64,000 bases of DNA from Limanda limanda (Eukaryota > Chordata > Actinopteri > Pleuronectiformes > Pleuronectidae), in the NCBI RefSeq assembly GCF_963576545.1, contig NC_083646.1:18129461-18193460 (forward strand), read 5' to 3'. Position numbers and translations under genes: made by a program. The notes beneath the pieces are model-generated. The model saw nothing but the letters and a program-made list of their open reading frames with translations, ran no database searches and was not told the origin of the DNA. This document shows, one piece after another, positions 35,175 to 50,859 of this stretch (positions are counted from its first letter, which is position 1; each line of letters starts with the position of its first letter).

Positions 35175-35226
35175 CACACCCACACACACACACACTCACA
35201 CACACACACACCCACACACACACACC
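35175..35226. repeat. Interrupted (CA)n microsatellite
   Basis: CA repeats with CCC and TCA interruptions. Confidence 0.93.
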
Positions 35227-35259
35227 GATAAACACACAGAAAGACCAAAAATGAGTGTT

Positions 35260-35730
35260 TCCGTTGGCGAGAACGACGGAACGCCGGCGACTCAGCGTCG
35301 GAGTGACAGACCGCATTGTCCGAGCGAGCTTTGGTGGTTGTAACAAGCATCGGGACATTAGAGCAAACAAAAGCAGGATTGGGAGTGTCATCAATCAATC
35401 GGCTGACAGTTGACTTCAGTTTGTTTGTCCCGCACCCTGCATAATAAGTGATTGGATCTCAGCTAATTAGATATTGGGTAATCAATCATTGCCAACAAGG
35501 CACTTGGCCGGCTGATGGGGGGGACTCTCCTCTTTTCCGTGTGCCCGTTGTCATGAAATAAATTGGAAATAAAAATTGTTTAGTGCCAGCCAAAAGGTAA
35601 TTCCCACCAGTGAGCTGTCTAACCGCTGCCTTTGTGCGAAAGAGACACATGGAGCGAGGGCGGAGGGGGGTCTCATGTCCTAACCAATTACTGAAATATT
35701 CAGTTGAGGAATTTACATAATAAATGAAGC
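35260..35730. promoter_or_regulatory. Candidate conserved non-coding block
   Basis: CATCAATCAATCGGCTGACAG, key words TCAATCAATC and CTGACAG; then CAGCTAATTAGATATTGGG, GTAATCAATCATTGCC, CATGAAATAAATTGG, CCAATTACTGAAATATTC and CATAATAAATGAAGC. Dense PBX/MEIS-like and homeodomain-like words over 450 bp. A short G6 run is the only low-complexity part. Confidence 0.47.
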
Positions 35731-35986
35731 AATGAAAAATTGATATATTTGCTTGGAATGATGTTTTACTGCACAAACACGCATCCAACAAGACATTTTT
35801 CATATACGGAGCTAAACAAACAAACATGATTTACAAGACTTTTATTTTTGGAAGCTGATGTCACCTGCGAGCTCATAACTGAGGATTCCGATAGAATTAT
35901 CTTTCTCCTATGCACTTTAAATAATATGGGTTATACCGAAAAAAACTGAATATGTTTGTATTTAAATCACATCCAAATAGTTATAA

Positions 35987-36018
35987 TTAGGGTTAGGGTT
36001 AGGGTTAGGGTTAGGGTT
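35987..36018 (+). repeat. Interstitial telomeric repeat (TTAGGG)5
   Basis: Five perfect TTAGGG units plus TT, the vertebrate telomere unit, with no degeneracy. It lies 139 bp before a 148 bp (AG)n tract. Short interstitial telomeric arrays are known relics of break repair or telomerase action at breaks. Confidence 0.97.
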
Positions 36019-36152
36019 CTCTTTGTCGAGCCCAGCCAACAATGTTTGCTCCCTTTTTTTTTTCTTATCTGTTCTTTTCTTCACCCTCAGGTAGCCACAC
36101 TGTGTGTATCTTCAACAAAGCTGCGAGGACACAAAACATGCAGTTGTGGACA

Positions 36153-36309
<157 letters not shown>

Positions 36310-36378
36310 CAGTGTGTGAAGGAAAAGTACAAGAAGCGAGTAGAGATGGAAGTTAGGAAGAATGAGTAAAAGAGAGGG

Positions 36379-36455
<77 letters not shown>
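36379..36455. repeat. (GA)n tract
   Basis: 77 bp of GA repeat with one GG interruption, separated from the preceding AG tract by 74 bp of purine-rich sequence. Confidence 0.96.
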
Positions 36456-36459
<4 letters not shown>

Positions 36460-36499
36460 AGGGGTTGAGGAAACGGCTCCTTTATTTATTTATTTTTAC

Positions 36500-36735
36500 A
36501 TGAAGCCAGAGTGTAAGTAAGTAAAGCAGCCAGCTGGGCCTCCGTCTCTCAGCCGTGTGTCGGCGCCTGTCACCGCCGCTGCCGCCGAGACAGCTACAAG
36601 TTCACAACAGCTGCCGACTAATGTTTGATCAGTGATAAAATATGCCGGGGTGACAACACCATGCTGCCCATGCATTTGTGGGGGGGCCTCGCGCATTAAA
36701 AATTCAGCGGCTGGCAAGTATAGGAGGCCCTGATG
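36500..36735. promoter_or_regulatory. Candidate conserved non-coding block, GC-balanced
   Basis: GCCGCTGCCGCCGAGACAGC, CCGACTAATGTTTGATCAG, GTGATAAAATATGCCGG and GCGCATTAAAAATTCAGC. Mixed CpG-rich and TAAT-type words, no supported frame. Confidence 0.4.
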
Positions 36736-37080
36736 GTCTCAGTGCTGCCGCCTCTCTCCCTCCCTCCCTCCCACCCGACCAAAGGTAACACCCAGGGACC
36801 GAGACAACTTCACAAGATGTCAGGAACCATCTCTGTTTTTCATGTTCACCGTGGTGAGCGTCTCCTCCGAGTAAAACCCGCCCTCACATCAGCTCGTGTG
36901 CACCGGTGGACCGACCGGCGAGACCTTCAGAGGAGACGAGCAGCAGACGACGCTGACGCTGGACAAATAGGGCGAGCGAGGATGACATGTTACAGTAAGC
37001 TCTGTGGAAGACACCGCTGGAGGGAAAAAGTCAAGGGAAAATACTTGAAAATACGACTATTTTTTAACGGAACCCATTTT
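36736..37080. other. CpG-containing non-coding DNA
   Basis: A 119-codon plus frame (36733-37092) includes an ATG in fair context at 36818 and a GTGAGC donor-like site soon after (near 36852), but the peptide is not recognisable and no acceptor or further exon can be paired. I do not call a gene. Confidence 0.35.
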
Positions 37081-37199
37081 TTCTGGCGCTAATAATTTAC
37101 ACCATAGGAAACATAGCAAAGCATTGATGCTCATCTTTTTCCAATGCAAATAAAACAATTAAAAGTTTCCTTGTTTGAAGATTTTATTTAATATATTTT

Positions 37200-37447
37200 C
37201 TTTCTTTTCTGTATAACGTTGCATTTGGTTTTTTTCTGTTTTTCTTTTTCTGTTGTTACCTTGTGTTTTTTATTTTTTTTTTCCTGAAGTTATATTGCCC
37301 AATTCATGTCGGTCTGGACACATTGGTGTTGATTGTTGTACTCATGTTTACCTCCTGTCTCTGTAATGTCCATTCAGCATTGCACTTATATTTATTGAAA
37401 ATCCTTCAATAAACAGATTTTGATTTGGAAAAAAAAAAAAAAAAAAA
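37200..37447 (+). mobile_element. Poly-A-tailed retroelement 3' end
   Basis: T-rich 3' UTR-like sequence, then CCTTCAATAAACAG with an AATAAA signal, followed after about 15 bp by a long A run (37430-37447). This fits the 3' end of an L1-type element or a retrocopy. A second A run (37468-37488) follows about 20 bp on. No target-site duplication could be fixed. Confidence 0.5.
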
Positions 37448-37467
37448 GTGTCCCTGTAATTACATTT

Positions 37468-37488
37468 AAAAAAAAAAAAAAAAAAAAA
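37468..37488. repeat. Poly-A run
   Basis: About 21 consecutive A, about 20 bp after the preceding poly-A tail. Confidence 0.9.
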
Positions 37489-38040
37489 ATGTCCCCTCTT
37501 GTTTTCTGTTCCCCTTGATTTAGTAGGTGTTGATAAGGTTTGTAAGAATAAAAAAAAACAATTATTTTATTACAGTGTCATAAAACTTAATGCCACTGTA
37601 ATACACCATTTATGAGGTATTTAAAAGGTTTATAAGGTTAAGTGCAGCTTCATCGTTGACTACAGTATAAAGCCGTTTTGTCCCTTTCCTTTTCTGAGGC
37701 ACTTCCAGCTGTCTGCTTGTCTGTTTGTTCGCGGGGAAGCCAACATCGTGGGCACGCCAAGGAGAGTCTCCTGGTAAATGTCAACTGTCAGAGAACTGAG
37801 GCTTCCTCATCAATCGCCCTGCCATGGAGCTCTGGGCAACCAAACCCCTTCTGAGCAGCGCCAGAGAGAGACGGAGGGGAGGAGAAGGGAGAGAGAGAGA
37901 GAGAGAGAGAGGCACAATGGCACCAAATAACTGAGGGAAGTCATGGTCAAGAAATGGAGAGAGGGAGAGTGCGAGCGAATCAGATTCCCCGTCCCCTGTG
38001 ACAAGGTCCTCTGACAGTTTTTTTTTCTGAGCAGTTGGCT
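37489..38040. other. Non-coding DNA with short GA tract
   Basis: A (GA)n lies at 37890-37911. AT-rich before 37680. No gene. Confidence 0.5.
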
Positions 38041-38400
38041 ATGATTGCCAGAGTGCATTAGAGGCCCTGTGTGTAATTTGACATCTCAATATTGAAATAG
38101 TAATGCATCCTCACACAGCATAAATTGCTGCCTAGTAATTGGATTCCAGACGTGCAGGAGCAGGGAACCGAGATGTCCTTGCAAGCTTGATAAAGCTGTG
38201 TCATGGTGGCTGGAGAGAGCGCGCCGCAATGATGTTAAAAATGAAGACGAGAAATAAAATGAAATGTGGAAATGATTTACCCATCCGTGGCCTGCGTGAC
38301 CCTTTGCGGTATTTTTCTCCTCCTTCCACATGGGATACTGGGGCCAATTTCAGGCAGTTTAAAAGTCTGGTAAATACTGTTACCGAGTGCACACACATCC
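38041..38400. promoter_or_regulatory. Candidate regulatory block
   Basis: CAGCATAAATTGCTGCC, CTAGTAATTGGATTCCAG, AGCTTGATAAAGCTGTG and AGAAATAAAATGAAATG. Unique and without a recognisable frame. Confidence 0.37.
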
Positions 38401-38479
38401 CATTCAACATGTGACACCTCCTGCAGACGCACACCTGTGCACAACACGACCGCCGCTCTTTTGTTCCGTCTTGTTCAGT

Positions 38480-38690
38480 TGCGGCTTCTTGCCCAGCTAA
38501 ATAATTCAGTCCGAGTGTGAATCGGCATATCTGGCAGCGTACTTAACATGCCAAAAAAGAGCAACAGACAAGGGACAGGAGGCCCGGCTTCAATTAGGTC
38601 TTTTGTTACGGACAATAGGGGCGACAAATTCATTTAGCTACAATGCCCGCCGTATTGTGAGCCATCAATTTTGTACCTGGCTCCCTTTCC
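38480..38690. promoter_or_regulatory. Candidate conserved non-coding block
   Basis: CCAGCTAAATAATTCAG, CTTCAATTAGGTC, GACAATAGGGGCGAC, AATTCATTTAGCTACAATG and GAGCCATCAATTTTG within 210 bp. Confidence 0.42.
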
Positions 38691-38814
38691 TCCGCCCTCT
38701 CTCCCCTCCTCTTGTGCGTTTTTTTTGTTTCCCTAATGCTGTTGACGTCTGTGCCCACTCCCTTTCCCTGCCTCGTTTTATCGTTACACCGTGAGCCCTA
38801 GGTATCAGGTGTAT

Positions 38815-38837
38815 ATGTGTGTGTGTGTGTGTGTGTC
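38815..38837. repeat. Short (TG)n microsatellite
   Basis: TG repeat of about 23 bp. Confidence 0.9.
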
Positions 38838-38978
38838 CGGGTGTTGTGTTACCGGGGATCAAGTGACGGCGGAGCCTCGAAAAGAGCTGGCTATTCTTCA
38901 GGGTCGCTGAGATACTGCCGACTAATTGGATGAGGTGTAAGTCAAGCCAACGGGCCTCAGACTTTGATGTGACACACT

Positions 38979-40682
<1,704 letters not shown>

Positions 40683-40830
40683 GTTTGAATGATTTACTGA
40701 ACAGCCGTTCTTTTTTCATAAATTGTATGCCGTGCTATTTCAGAGGTCTGTAAAACAATCGACACAAACTTCAAACCAAAGTTCTCAACTTTACAAAATA
40801 AAAGCTCTATAATTCTGCTAGTTTTTCTAT
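40683..40830 (+). repeat. Dispersed repeat, short copy
   Basis: TTTGAATGATTTACTGAA at 40684-40701, then TATTTCAGAGGTCTGTAAAA, then AAAATAAAAGCTCTATAATT near 40795. Same landmarks in the same order as 29570-30300. Confidence 0.55.
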
Positions 40831-42220
<1,390 letters not shown>

Positions 42221-42330
42221 TCTTAATTTAAATGTAGCTCTGAGAGTGGCCTTTAATTAATTCAATGCAAATGAGACTTTTTGCTATATGTTCCTGTGCC
42301 GCTTTAACCACTTTACTCCTACCACTGTTC
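42221..42330. promoter_or_regulatory. Candidate regulatory block with TTAATTAATT and an octamer site
   Basis: CTTTAATTAATTCAATGCAAATGAG reads as a TTTAATTAATT box (42252-42262) directly followed by a perfect ATGCAAAT octamer (42265-42272). That spacing would suit a POU-domain protein binding both halves. Function not shown. Confidence 0.45.
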
Positions 42331-42539
42331 CACATCAGCCAATTAGAGAGCCAGTATGTCACCTCTGTGGAAAAAAACAGACGGGGGGAAGTGGTTAATA
42401 TAATAACTCTGTCATAGATGAGGCCATATGTGAAAAACAGTCGATTTAAGTGATTTGTGTTTGACACATTTAGTGTACATATTTTTTTCCCTTCTTTTCT
42501 AACTGGTGATTTTTTTACATCTTTACTTATTTTTATTAA

Positions 42540-42765
42540 ATTGTATTTTATCATGTGTTTAATGGCGGTGTAACCCACACTCCTCAGAGTGTGTTACAAA
42601 TTGGGAGTGTCAGAGTATCCTCTGGCTTTTGTTTCCTCCTCGTTCCCTAATTAACTTTATATTCATTAGTAAATCACATTATGATTATATGCTCATCAAC
42701 TCGGGATCCTCTTCTGCGCCAATGGCAGCCCACCCACTCACTGGAATGGAATCATGAATGTTATT
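42540..42765. promoter_or_regulatory. Candidate conserved non-coding block
   Basis: CCTAATTAACTTTATATTC, ATTAGTAAATCACATTATG, GATTATATGCTCATCAAC and GAATCATGAATGTTATTATAG. Unique sequence ending at a CA repeat (42773-42797). Confidence 0.42.
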
Positions 42766-42874
42766 ATAGAGGCACACACACACACACACACACACACGGA
42801 GCCATGCAAATACAGCATGTACAGTAGAGGGTGTTTTCTATTACTTCAGACAGAGGGCGGCCTTGTGTCAGCTT

Positions 42875-43715
<841 letters not shown>

Positions 43716-44045
43716 TTTCGACTGTAGATTATGACGGAGCACTGTTATTTCCTGTACGAATACACTTTCAATTTCCTGCCCGGCACTTTAGTTTTATTAC
43801 ATTGATAACATGATACCATCGGCCGTAGCCATGGGGACGGACCGACGGTTCTTACAATAGAAGACAGTGATAAGAGAAATGATGTGGAAGACGGAATAAA
43901 AGACAGAGGACAGGATTGGGCCGAGAACAATCAGTCCCTGACAGAAGTCCTGTTGCAGCGGGACGATCCTAATTGCCATTATTTTGCCATTAATTACAAA
44001 AGACAACGCTATAAGGAAAACCATTTCCCCCGATTATGATACTTG
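43716..44045. promoter_or_regulatory. Candidate conserved non-coding block
   Basis: GATTATGACGGAGCACTG, CTTTAGTTTTATTACATTG, ATTGATAACATGATACC, GTGATAAGAGAAATGATG, CTAATTGCCATTATTTTGCC and CATTAATTACAAAAGAC in 330 bp without low-complexity DNA. Among the most enhancer-like stretches of the window. Confidence 0.47.
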
Positions 44046-44369
44046 GGTCCATTTCAGGACATTTGAATTTAATATCTTTGTGGAATCTCTGCAGTGTAAT
44101 TGTGTGTATTATTCTCAGTGAGCAATATCTCTGTATTAACAACCTGACATTTAATCTGTCATGTGATGGTGGGAGTTAATGGGAATACATAAACGTCCGT
44201 AACAACAAAAAATGTGTTTGAAAAAGAGTCATTGAGGACATGGGTTTAGCTCAAGACAGTGTGAAGAAAGAGGCGAGTAATGCACGGGTGTGTGTCTAAG
44301 AATGTGTGAGGAAAAGTGTGTATTTATTCTCATGTGTATCTGTGTGTCCTCTCTGTCCCTGTGTCGGCC

Positions 44370-44730
44370 TCAGCGACCCCTTGTTTCCACAAAGGTCCAC
44401 AAAACGATTTCCTAGCGGCGCTGCAAATTTCCAGCCGGGTCCTGATCCCCACTTAGACCAATTGGAGTCAATTTGTTATTGCAAATATAAATTTGGTAAC
44501 TTGTAATATCCAGTGAGCCGGGCGGGGGGGGGGGGGGCCACTGGCAGAGGCCAATCCTATTTTCACTTCTGACCCCTCATTGAGGTGAGCCTTTTGTTAG
44601 CTTAGGCATTCAGCTGCCAATCACAGCGGAGTTTTTCATTAAATTCACTTGAGAAACTCCCCAGGTCCCAGCTGGGCAGCCACCGCAAGAGTCCACGGGA
44701 TGAGGGGAGTCTTCTGAAAATAACTGAGGA
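44370..44730. promoter_or_regulatory. Candidate conserved non-coding block split by a G14 run
   Basis: CACAAAACGATTTCC, CCAATTGGAGTCAATTTG, GTTATTGCAAATATAAATTTG, GCCAATCACAGCGGAG (CCAAT-like box) and TTCATTAAATTCACTTGAG. A G14 homopolymer at 44524-44537 interrupts it. Confidence 0.42.
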
Positions 44731-45125
44731 AGAAACGCTGACCTGCTTCTCATTGCTATGTTTAAGTATGTCCATAAACAGTGGGGGGGAAATCTACTCT
44801 ACCTACCACAGTTTTAATTCTGTGGGGTTTAAGAAAAACATAGAAACTTTGGGCCTTTCACAAACTGTACAGGGCGATAAATGAGACAACCGCCATCTTA
44901 TAAATTCACAACTTACTATTTAAGTCTTTCTAACTCCAGTAGTTGCTAAATATTCTACTTTAAAATGATTATTAACATAAACTTCTTCATAATGCACAGT
45001 CGCAAGTACATTCTAATTCGATGTGGAGTCCCTATGTACGTGTGTGTCTGCAGTGTCGGGGTGAGCGGGGGCAAAAGTGGCCAGTTGAAGTGTGAATACT
45101 TGCTTGACTCCTTGGTCTGAGGCAG

Positions 45126-45179
45126 CACACACCCACACACACACACACACACACTCTCTCTCTCTCTCTCTCTCTCTCT
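45126..45179. repeat. Compound (AC)n(TC)n microsatellite
   Basis: AC repeat with one CCC interruption joined directly to a TC repeat. Confidence 0.95.
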
Positions 45180-45339
45180 TTGGGCCGGTGTGATTCCCCC
45201 TGAAGCAGTTGACATTTCCCCCAGAAGGATAATTGAGGAATAACATTTGCGTTACAATTTAACATGACCCCTGCCTTTGGAGGCCCTTTCATAATACCGG
45301 GCTGAAGATGGCTGCTGACACCCACTTAGGCAGGTTGGA

Positions 45340-45600
45340 TGATGATGTGTGTGCCAGTGTGTGTGCACACGTGCGTGTCGATATGTCTGCTACAGTGTCC
45401 ATTTGTGTTTCTTTATTTCCACTGTTTGTGTTCACATTCTCATCTATGTGTGCTTGCATGCTTGTGTGCCTTGGCAGAAAGGTATAGAGTTAAATTGCAA
45501 GTGTTTGCACGTGTGTGTGTGTGTGTGTGTCCGGTGTGTGTGTGTGTGTGTGTCTCTAGCTGGCTAACATATGGGAGGTGGATGGATGGCTTCAGGCTCA
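45340..45600. repeat. GT-rich stretch with (GT)n at 45511-45553
   Basis: Degenerate GTGT-rich DNA leading into two GT blocks separated by CCG. The 169-codon Cys/Val-rich plus frame over this stretch is an artefact. Confidence 0.9.
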
Positions 45601-45750
45601 GTGATAGGGCATTGTTGATGTTGGAGGAAAGAAAGAGGAAAGAGCTGATTATTACAATGGCAGAGTCAATGTCAAGAGGAGCCGCGCTGACCTTTTCAAG
45701 TCTTTGCCTAGCAACTATTAAAGAAATGTATCAAGGCGGGGGATGGTGTG
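45600..45750. promoter_or_regulatory. Small candidate regulatory block
   Basis: Unique stretch between two GT arrays, with GAGCTGATTATTACAATGGC and GCCTAGCAACTATTAAAG (an X-box-like GCCTAGCAAC half). Confidence 0.32.
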
Positions 45751-45752
45751 GA

Positions 45753-45793
45753 TGTGTGTGTGTGTGTGTGTGTGTCCGTGTGTGTGTGTGTGT
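45753..45793. repeat. (GT)n microsatellite
   Basis: GT repeat with one CCG interruption. Confidence 0.94.
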
Positions 45794-45839
45794 CCGTGGC
45801 CACGTGGCAGTGTGCACATTTGTATGTGTGTGCAAGACT

Positions 45840-47240
45840 CAGAGGTAGTGACATGAAGCAGCCGCTAAAAGCTAAGGTTAATGGATTGACTGTTACCTGT
45901 TCTCGAGGCTTAACATTGGCCCGTACACAAGGGGAATCATCGGCCGCTGCCTCTACAGCCTCAGTGCTTCGGCTGGAAAGGCTAAATTAACAGAGCTGTG
46001 GCTTGTTTGTTTTTGGAATTTCGAAGGGGTTTATCTCAGTCAAGGATACAAGGTCGACACACAGTCTTTAATCACTGTACCTCACTGTGATGTCTTTATC
46101 CTGAGGGGGTGGGTGGTGCTTTTACATCACGCTGTGTACCCAGTGGACACAATCCTTGGAAACAGTTGTGCTATGAAACAGACAGTTGCACCTCATCATC
46201 CAACCTCCTCGAAATGATGAACAACAAATAAGGCTTTTGAGAAACAAATTCACTGCAAGATTTCTGTTGATAGGCGATGTATTTTTGAATGAATGAAATG
46301 CTATTATGTTGTTGAGTAATGGCTGCTGAGGCAACAGAATGTAGTTGAGAGATGAATGGGAGTCAAAACAAAGTACACTACTGTCACACTACAGTTCAGG
46401 GTTTGTATCTGCATTAGGTTTAGGCAACAGAAGAATTCTGGCTAAGGCCGGTTAACTCATCTTTTACCACTAGGTTGGCGTTGTCATCCCAATGTTTGTG
46501 AATGGTTGTGGTAACTCCAATGGTCATCTAACCCTAACCCTAAACACTGCCAAACAGAAGCAGTCTGTTGCTAAATTGATGAGAAGAATACCCTTTTCTT
46601 TTAATCCTAGATGTAAGAGCCACAGTTGTGTGTGAAGGTTCTCAGTCAACCAGGTCCCCTTATCTTCTAGACTTGTACATGTGAACATAAGCAGCTGGAC
46701 TTGCGTGTGTTTCTCAAAGTGGTTTTCATCAAGGAGGCAGAAGGTCCAGTCGCCTATGTACAAATGTACGACTCCTGAAGAACTACAGTTTATTCTTCCT
46801 CCATTGGCCAACAAATAATGGTTTACTGAAATGCAGTCATTGATTGGATCTGATTGAAAAATATCCTTAATCTGCAAGAATTAAACACAGTTTTTTGGCT
46901 TCAACACAGCCAACACAAGCGTTGCCACAAAAATTTGAGGAAATTATGTAAATACTCAAATATGCCAATTTGGCCATTATATGACTTCTGACTGCGTGCC
47001 GCAATAGTGACTGTTACATTATAAGGTAGCACTTCTATATCAACTATATCTTTGCCCTACCTTGCCATTTCCATTCCTCTTCATCAGAGCAGCCAGGCAC
47101 ACGGTTTCACACCATCTCGCTCCATACCAATTGCCCTCCACTGATAAATGAGAGGATTAGTGACTGGTACACTTTATTAAAAAGTAATAACAATTTTTGT
47201 TGGCACCCTTCACGTAGTAAGGAGTGCCATGAATCACAGG
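45840..47240. other. Non-coding DNA, no gene seen
   Basis: Balanced to about 46000, then AT-rich. Three CCCTAA-like units occur at 46528-46545, too few to be an array. Minus frames at 46122-46334 and 46524-46877 show no domain. Confidence 0.45.
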
Positions 47241-47360
47241 ATATTGGCTGTCTGTATCTGATGAATGCATCGTTTACCAGCCGAGGAGTTATTTAGTAGC
47301 GGCTATTAATTTAAATCACATTTATCTCCCCCCTCTGGCTCAGGATAGGGGGGAAACACA
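47240..47360. promoter_or_regulatory. Small candidate regulatory block
   Basis: GAGTTATTTAGTAGCGGC, CTATTAATTTAAATCAC and CATTTATCTCCCC in unique sequence. Confidence 0.33.
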
Positions 47361-48130
47361 ACTCAGCCACGGAAAGCTGAAAGCAAAGAAGTAGACTTCA
47401 TAGAATGAATATCAGGTTTTTTATCAAGGTAATTTCCTATGTCTCAAATGTCATCTAGGATTTTGATACCTCTATTTGAGTGTTATTCTGTTGTAGAAAC
47501 AGGCTTTGGTGCCTTAAGGTTGACTCCAATGGTGGATGGATACAACCATGTTGGATGCTCGTGAAATTGTAGACCTGCAGATGTTGCATATCTTTTTTTC
47601 CCCAGCTCTCATATCTATTTGATGACACCATTGTGAAACGTTGAAGGGAAACATTCAACGTGATAACATTTTAATTAAAATGCCTCTTTGCATTTCAGCT
47701 CTAAAGAAAATCTGCTAGCGCCTAGTACACTGGCTTATTGCTCAACATCATTGTGTACCAATAGAAAAAGACATGTCTGTTATTCTTACATATATTGTGC
47801 GATTAATTGGTGATATTTTGGAACAATCATACAAGTCATAAAAGTCTAATAAGCTCAATTACAGTACAAAGTGAGTCACGTCTGGAATCCTAAGCCTCTG
47901 TCTGTCTTTGATATCCTTCACCCGCAAGACCGTGTCTTGAAACGCTGGTGGTCCCTCATTTCCTTTTTCCTGTAAAAAGGGTTTGAAGGCTATCCAAACA
48001 TTAAACGGGGAGCTCATGTAAACACATACAGCCTTAGCCAGACATATCATCAATTATTCAACACAATAACAGTGTTTCAAGACTGAATAATTTGCCCATG
48101 GCTACACATTTGGAATTTGGAGGCCGGCAC
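47361..48130. other. Non-coding DNA
   Basis: No recognised gene or repeat. A G-free T-rich patch near 47590 and AT-rich DNA near 47780-47870. Confidence 0.5.
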
Positions 48131-48890
48131 CTGAGCAGGATTTGGGCAACCAAAGACAAAACATTACCCTTCTCTGAAATGTTCCTGCTGCAGCATTGAC
48201 AATCTTCTGATGAATTGCCATCAAATTATCTCCTGACTTCACAAAGTCATAAAAGTCAAATTTTTTACAACCAGCGGCTGATGCCAGTATTTAGCAGCCG
48301 TTTACCTCGGAAACTATTTTGCGCAATAGAACATTTGAGCACAGTTGCCATTTACAGCTCTGATAAAAGGTTAAATAGTCAGTATTGTGTGCAACTGTAA
48401 TGAAGCCGACTCATAGTGAGAATGACTTGTGGGTGACCCTAAAGCTTCAGGGCCAAATTACCAGCTCCCTCATAAACAAGCCCAGGCTCATATTTACCAT
48501 AAGTCTGAGCTTAAACTTAATTAAATAGGCAGATTGGAGCATTAAGGCTGGAAATGTGTGCACCGACAGCTTAAGTATATACTATGTCATGTTTGCTTAA
48601 CCTTCCTGTGGACTCCTAAGGTGCGTCTGGTAATTGAAACATAACAGAATTAGGTTACAAATGTCTAACAGAGCCCTGTGTGTACAGTAGAAGCCCATAC
48701 ACCGCTGAGCTTAGCACATGTTTTCATTTAATTAGTTTTTCATTTGGCTCTGAATGCTTTGGGTCAATACAGGTAAACAAGTCGAGCGTAGAGCTTTTTC
48801 TGTGTGCATTATACCCAAATATAAATATGTTCATTTATGATTTTTTTTTTGCCGCTCTTAAAAATCGACAAACAAGATATTCATGATCAC
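48131..48890. promoter_or_regulatory. Long candidate conserved non-coding block
   Basis: About 750 bp without microsatellites apart from a T10 run near 48840. Words include CATCAAATTATCTCCTGAC, CAGCGGCTGATGCCAG, CAGCCGTTTACCTCGG, GGCCAAATTACCAGC, CTTAATTAAATAGGCAG, GCGTCTGGTAATTGAAAC and CATTTAATTAGTTTTTCATT. No frame longer than 70 codons. Confidence 0.47.
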
Positions 48891-49610
48891 ATAATCAAAA
48901 GCTAAATTCTTTAAACCAGGTTAGCCACCGATTGGATTTGAAGATATCTCTTGAATTTGTTTTCTGTGTGAACCTGACAGTTAAACACTGTTTAGATTTT
49001 TTCGACCCCCCCCTCTTACTCTTCCCACACAGACACCTGAGTAAGTGTGTCAAAAGTGAAGCTCAAAGAAGTATGGCACGCTAAAAGCTGTGGTACAGCT
49101 CGCAGCAAAGTGCTATTGATCTTTTTTTCCCCTCACCTGTCAGCTTCTTGTGAATCTTCACCCCAGACGAGCACAGGCTTCTTCAACAGAGACACTTTCA
49201 TAGATACTTTCAGCTATTGATATTTGTTGTTAAAAGTTATGAAGACTTAACTCTTTGTCTGTAAAAAAGGAGTATAATGTTGATTGACAGCACAGGAGGC
49301 CTCCACATTTCTTTGCCTGCATTTGTTGTTTTTTATGTTTCCACGTGTGTCGGTCCACATCATTTTTCAAATAATATAAATTTTTTGAATTTGTTATGTC
49401 TACATATTTCTGTTCTGTATAAATATACTGATCCAAGAAATCCAAAAACAAGAAAAGAGGATAGGATAAAAGTGGAAAACGTTGCCTTATTTTCACTGCA
49501 ACTTTGAAAAAGTTGAGTTTTGATACCGTCTCGGAAAGAGGAGGGGGGTGGGGAGGGGTGTTATGGTACATTTAGTGATTTGTATCTGTATTCCCACTGT
49601 ACTGTCACCC
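48891..49610. other. Non-coding DNA, AT-rich
   Basis: No gene. A T7 run near 49122 and a G-rich patch near 49540-49560. Confidence 0.5.
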
Positions 49611-49614
49611 TGTC

Positions 49615-49860
49615 TCGATGATTAATGTAAAAGAATTTTGACAGAATTCCGGCCCTCACGTCCCTCCTGGGCGACGAGTGATAATCTGGCTGATCCAAGC
49701 AGCTCTTGCTCGGCCTTCCGTCCCAGGTGAAGAGCCCCAGGGGCCGGGGGTGTCGGGCCTGGAGGCTGCCCAGGTGTTCACAGTTATTACCGACTGTCTG
49801 TCCCAGCTGGGGAGGGAACAGCACAAATATCAGAGAGTGTAATGCATGTGTTGACTGTCA
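49615..49860. promoter_or_regulatory. Candidate regulatory block, GC-rich core
   Basis: GACGAGTGATAATCTGGC and CAGTTATTACCGACTGTC flank a GC-rich core near 49690-49780 with CCCCAGGGGCC palindromic wording. The 87-codon minus frame has no recognised domain. Confidence 0.38.
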
Positions 49861-50639
49861 GGTTTGACTTTCTGACTCTCTCTTCTTCGTGATGTTTCAC
49901 ACATGCACACAAACACACTCAGAGACAGACACTTTGTTTTTCTGTAATGTTTGACATGACAGTTTCATAACTTCACTGCTGTGAGGCATTGTTTACTTTT
50001 GGTTCCTACCACCTTCAAAGTCATGTGAGAACATGCTTTGTAAACCATACCTGCACAAGCTGCAATTTGTAAGGTAATAATTTGCTCTTTTTTTTTTGTT
50101 CTTAAGGAGGAACTGACTATAAGCAGCAATTGAGGCTCAAATTGATATCGAACATGGAGCTATTGTAGCTGCACTGTGAAGGAATGAAAGCTGGCAGAGA
50201 GGCAGCATAATTTCTAGGGCACAAAGCCGACACTAGATGGCTGCAGATAATGGAGAAAAGGAGCTAATGATACACACATACTGTCGGCGGATTGAGAGAG
50301 CGAGAGGGGAGGGAGGAGGTGGGGATGTGAGAGAAGAGGGTAGAGTGAATAAAGCACAGGGAAGCTGAGGTGAAGGGAGAGATTAAAATGACAGAGACAG
50401 ACCGGGAGCAGGGAACTGGAGTGACTGCTGTTCAAATATGGCTTTTAAGGCTTAGATCTATTTGAACATCTGGTCACATGTTAACACAAACATCTCCAAC
50501 AGTGTTTCACACCAGGACATGGAGAGATATGATAACCAGACACCAGCAACTTGTCCAGATTCAGGTTTTTTTTGATATTATAGTGTAATATCTAAAGAGC
50601 TGTGAAACTATATGACAAAAATCCTCAAGGCTCTATTCT

Positions 50640-50642
<3 letters not shown>
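49861..50642. other. Non-coding DNA
   Basis: Purine-rich near 50290-50410. No gene or assigned repeat. Confidence 0.5.
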
Positions 50643-50710
<68 letters not shown>

Positions 50711-50716
50711 TATATC
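50643..50716. repeat. Two (TA)n arms around a short spacer
   Basis: A TA repeat, then GTGAGA, then a second TA repeat. The arms are mutually complementary and could form one long hairpin. Confidence 0.94.
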
Positions 50717-50859
50717 CATACAAAGATTACATAAAACAGAAGAGGTAAAAAAACGATGCACACCCATGAGCAGTAATATTTCAAATGAAAATATATGAAT
50801 GTTTCTGGGCCAGAACGGGTGGTATACTTGTCTTTGTCTACGGAGAGATTAAACTATTT

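Noticed and set aside
36733..37092. Possible first coding exon (ATG at 36818, GTGAGC soon after)
   Set aside because: The peptide is too short to recognise, the frame simply continues past the donor, and no partner exon is found.
45339..45848. 169-codon plus-strand frame, the second longest in the window
   Set aside because: Mostly Cys/Val from GT repeats, with no domain in the remainder.
46528..46545. CCCTAA-like units as a second telomeric array
   Set aside because: Only about three units, imperfectly framed; expected in fish interspersed repeats.
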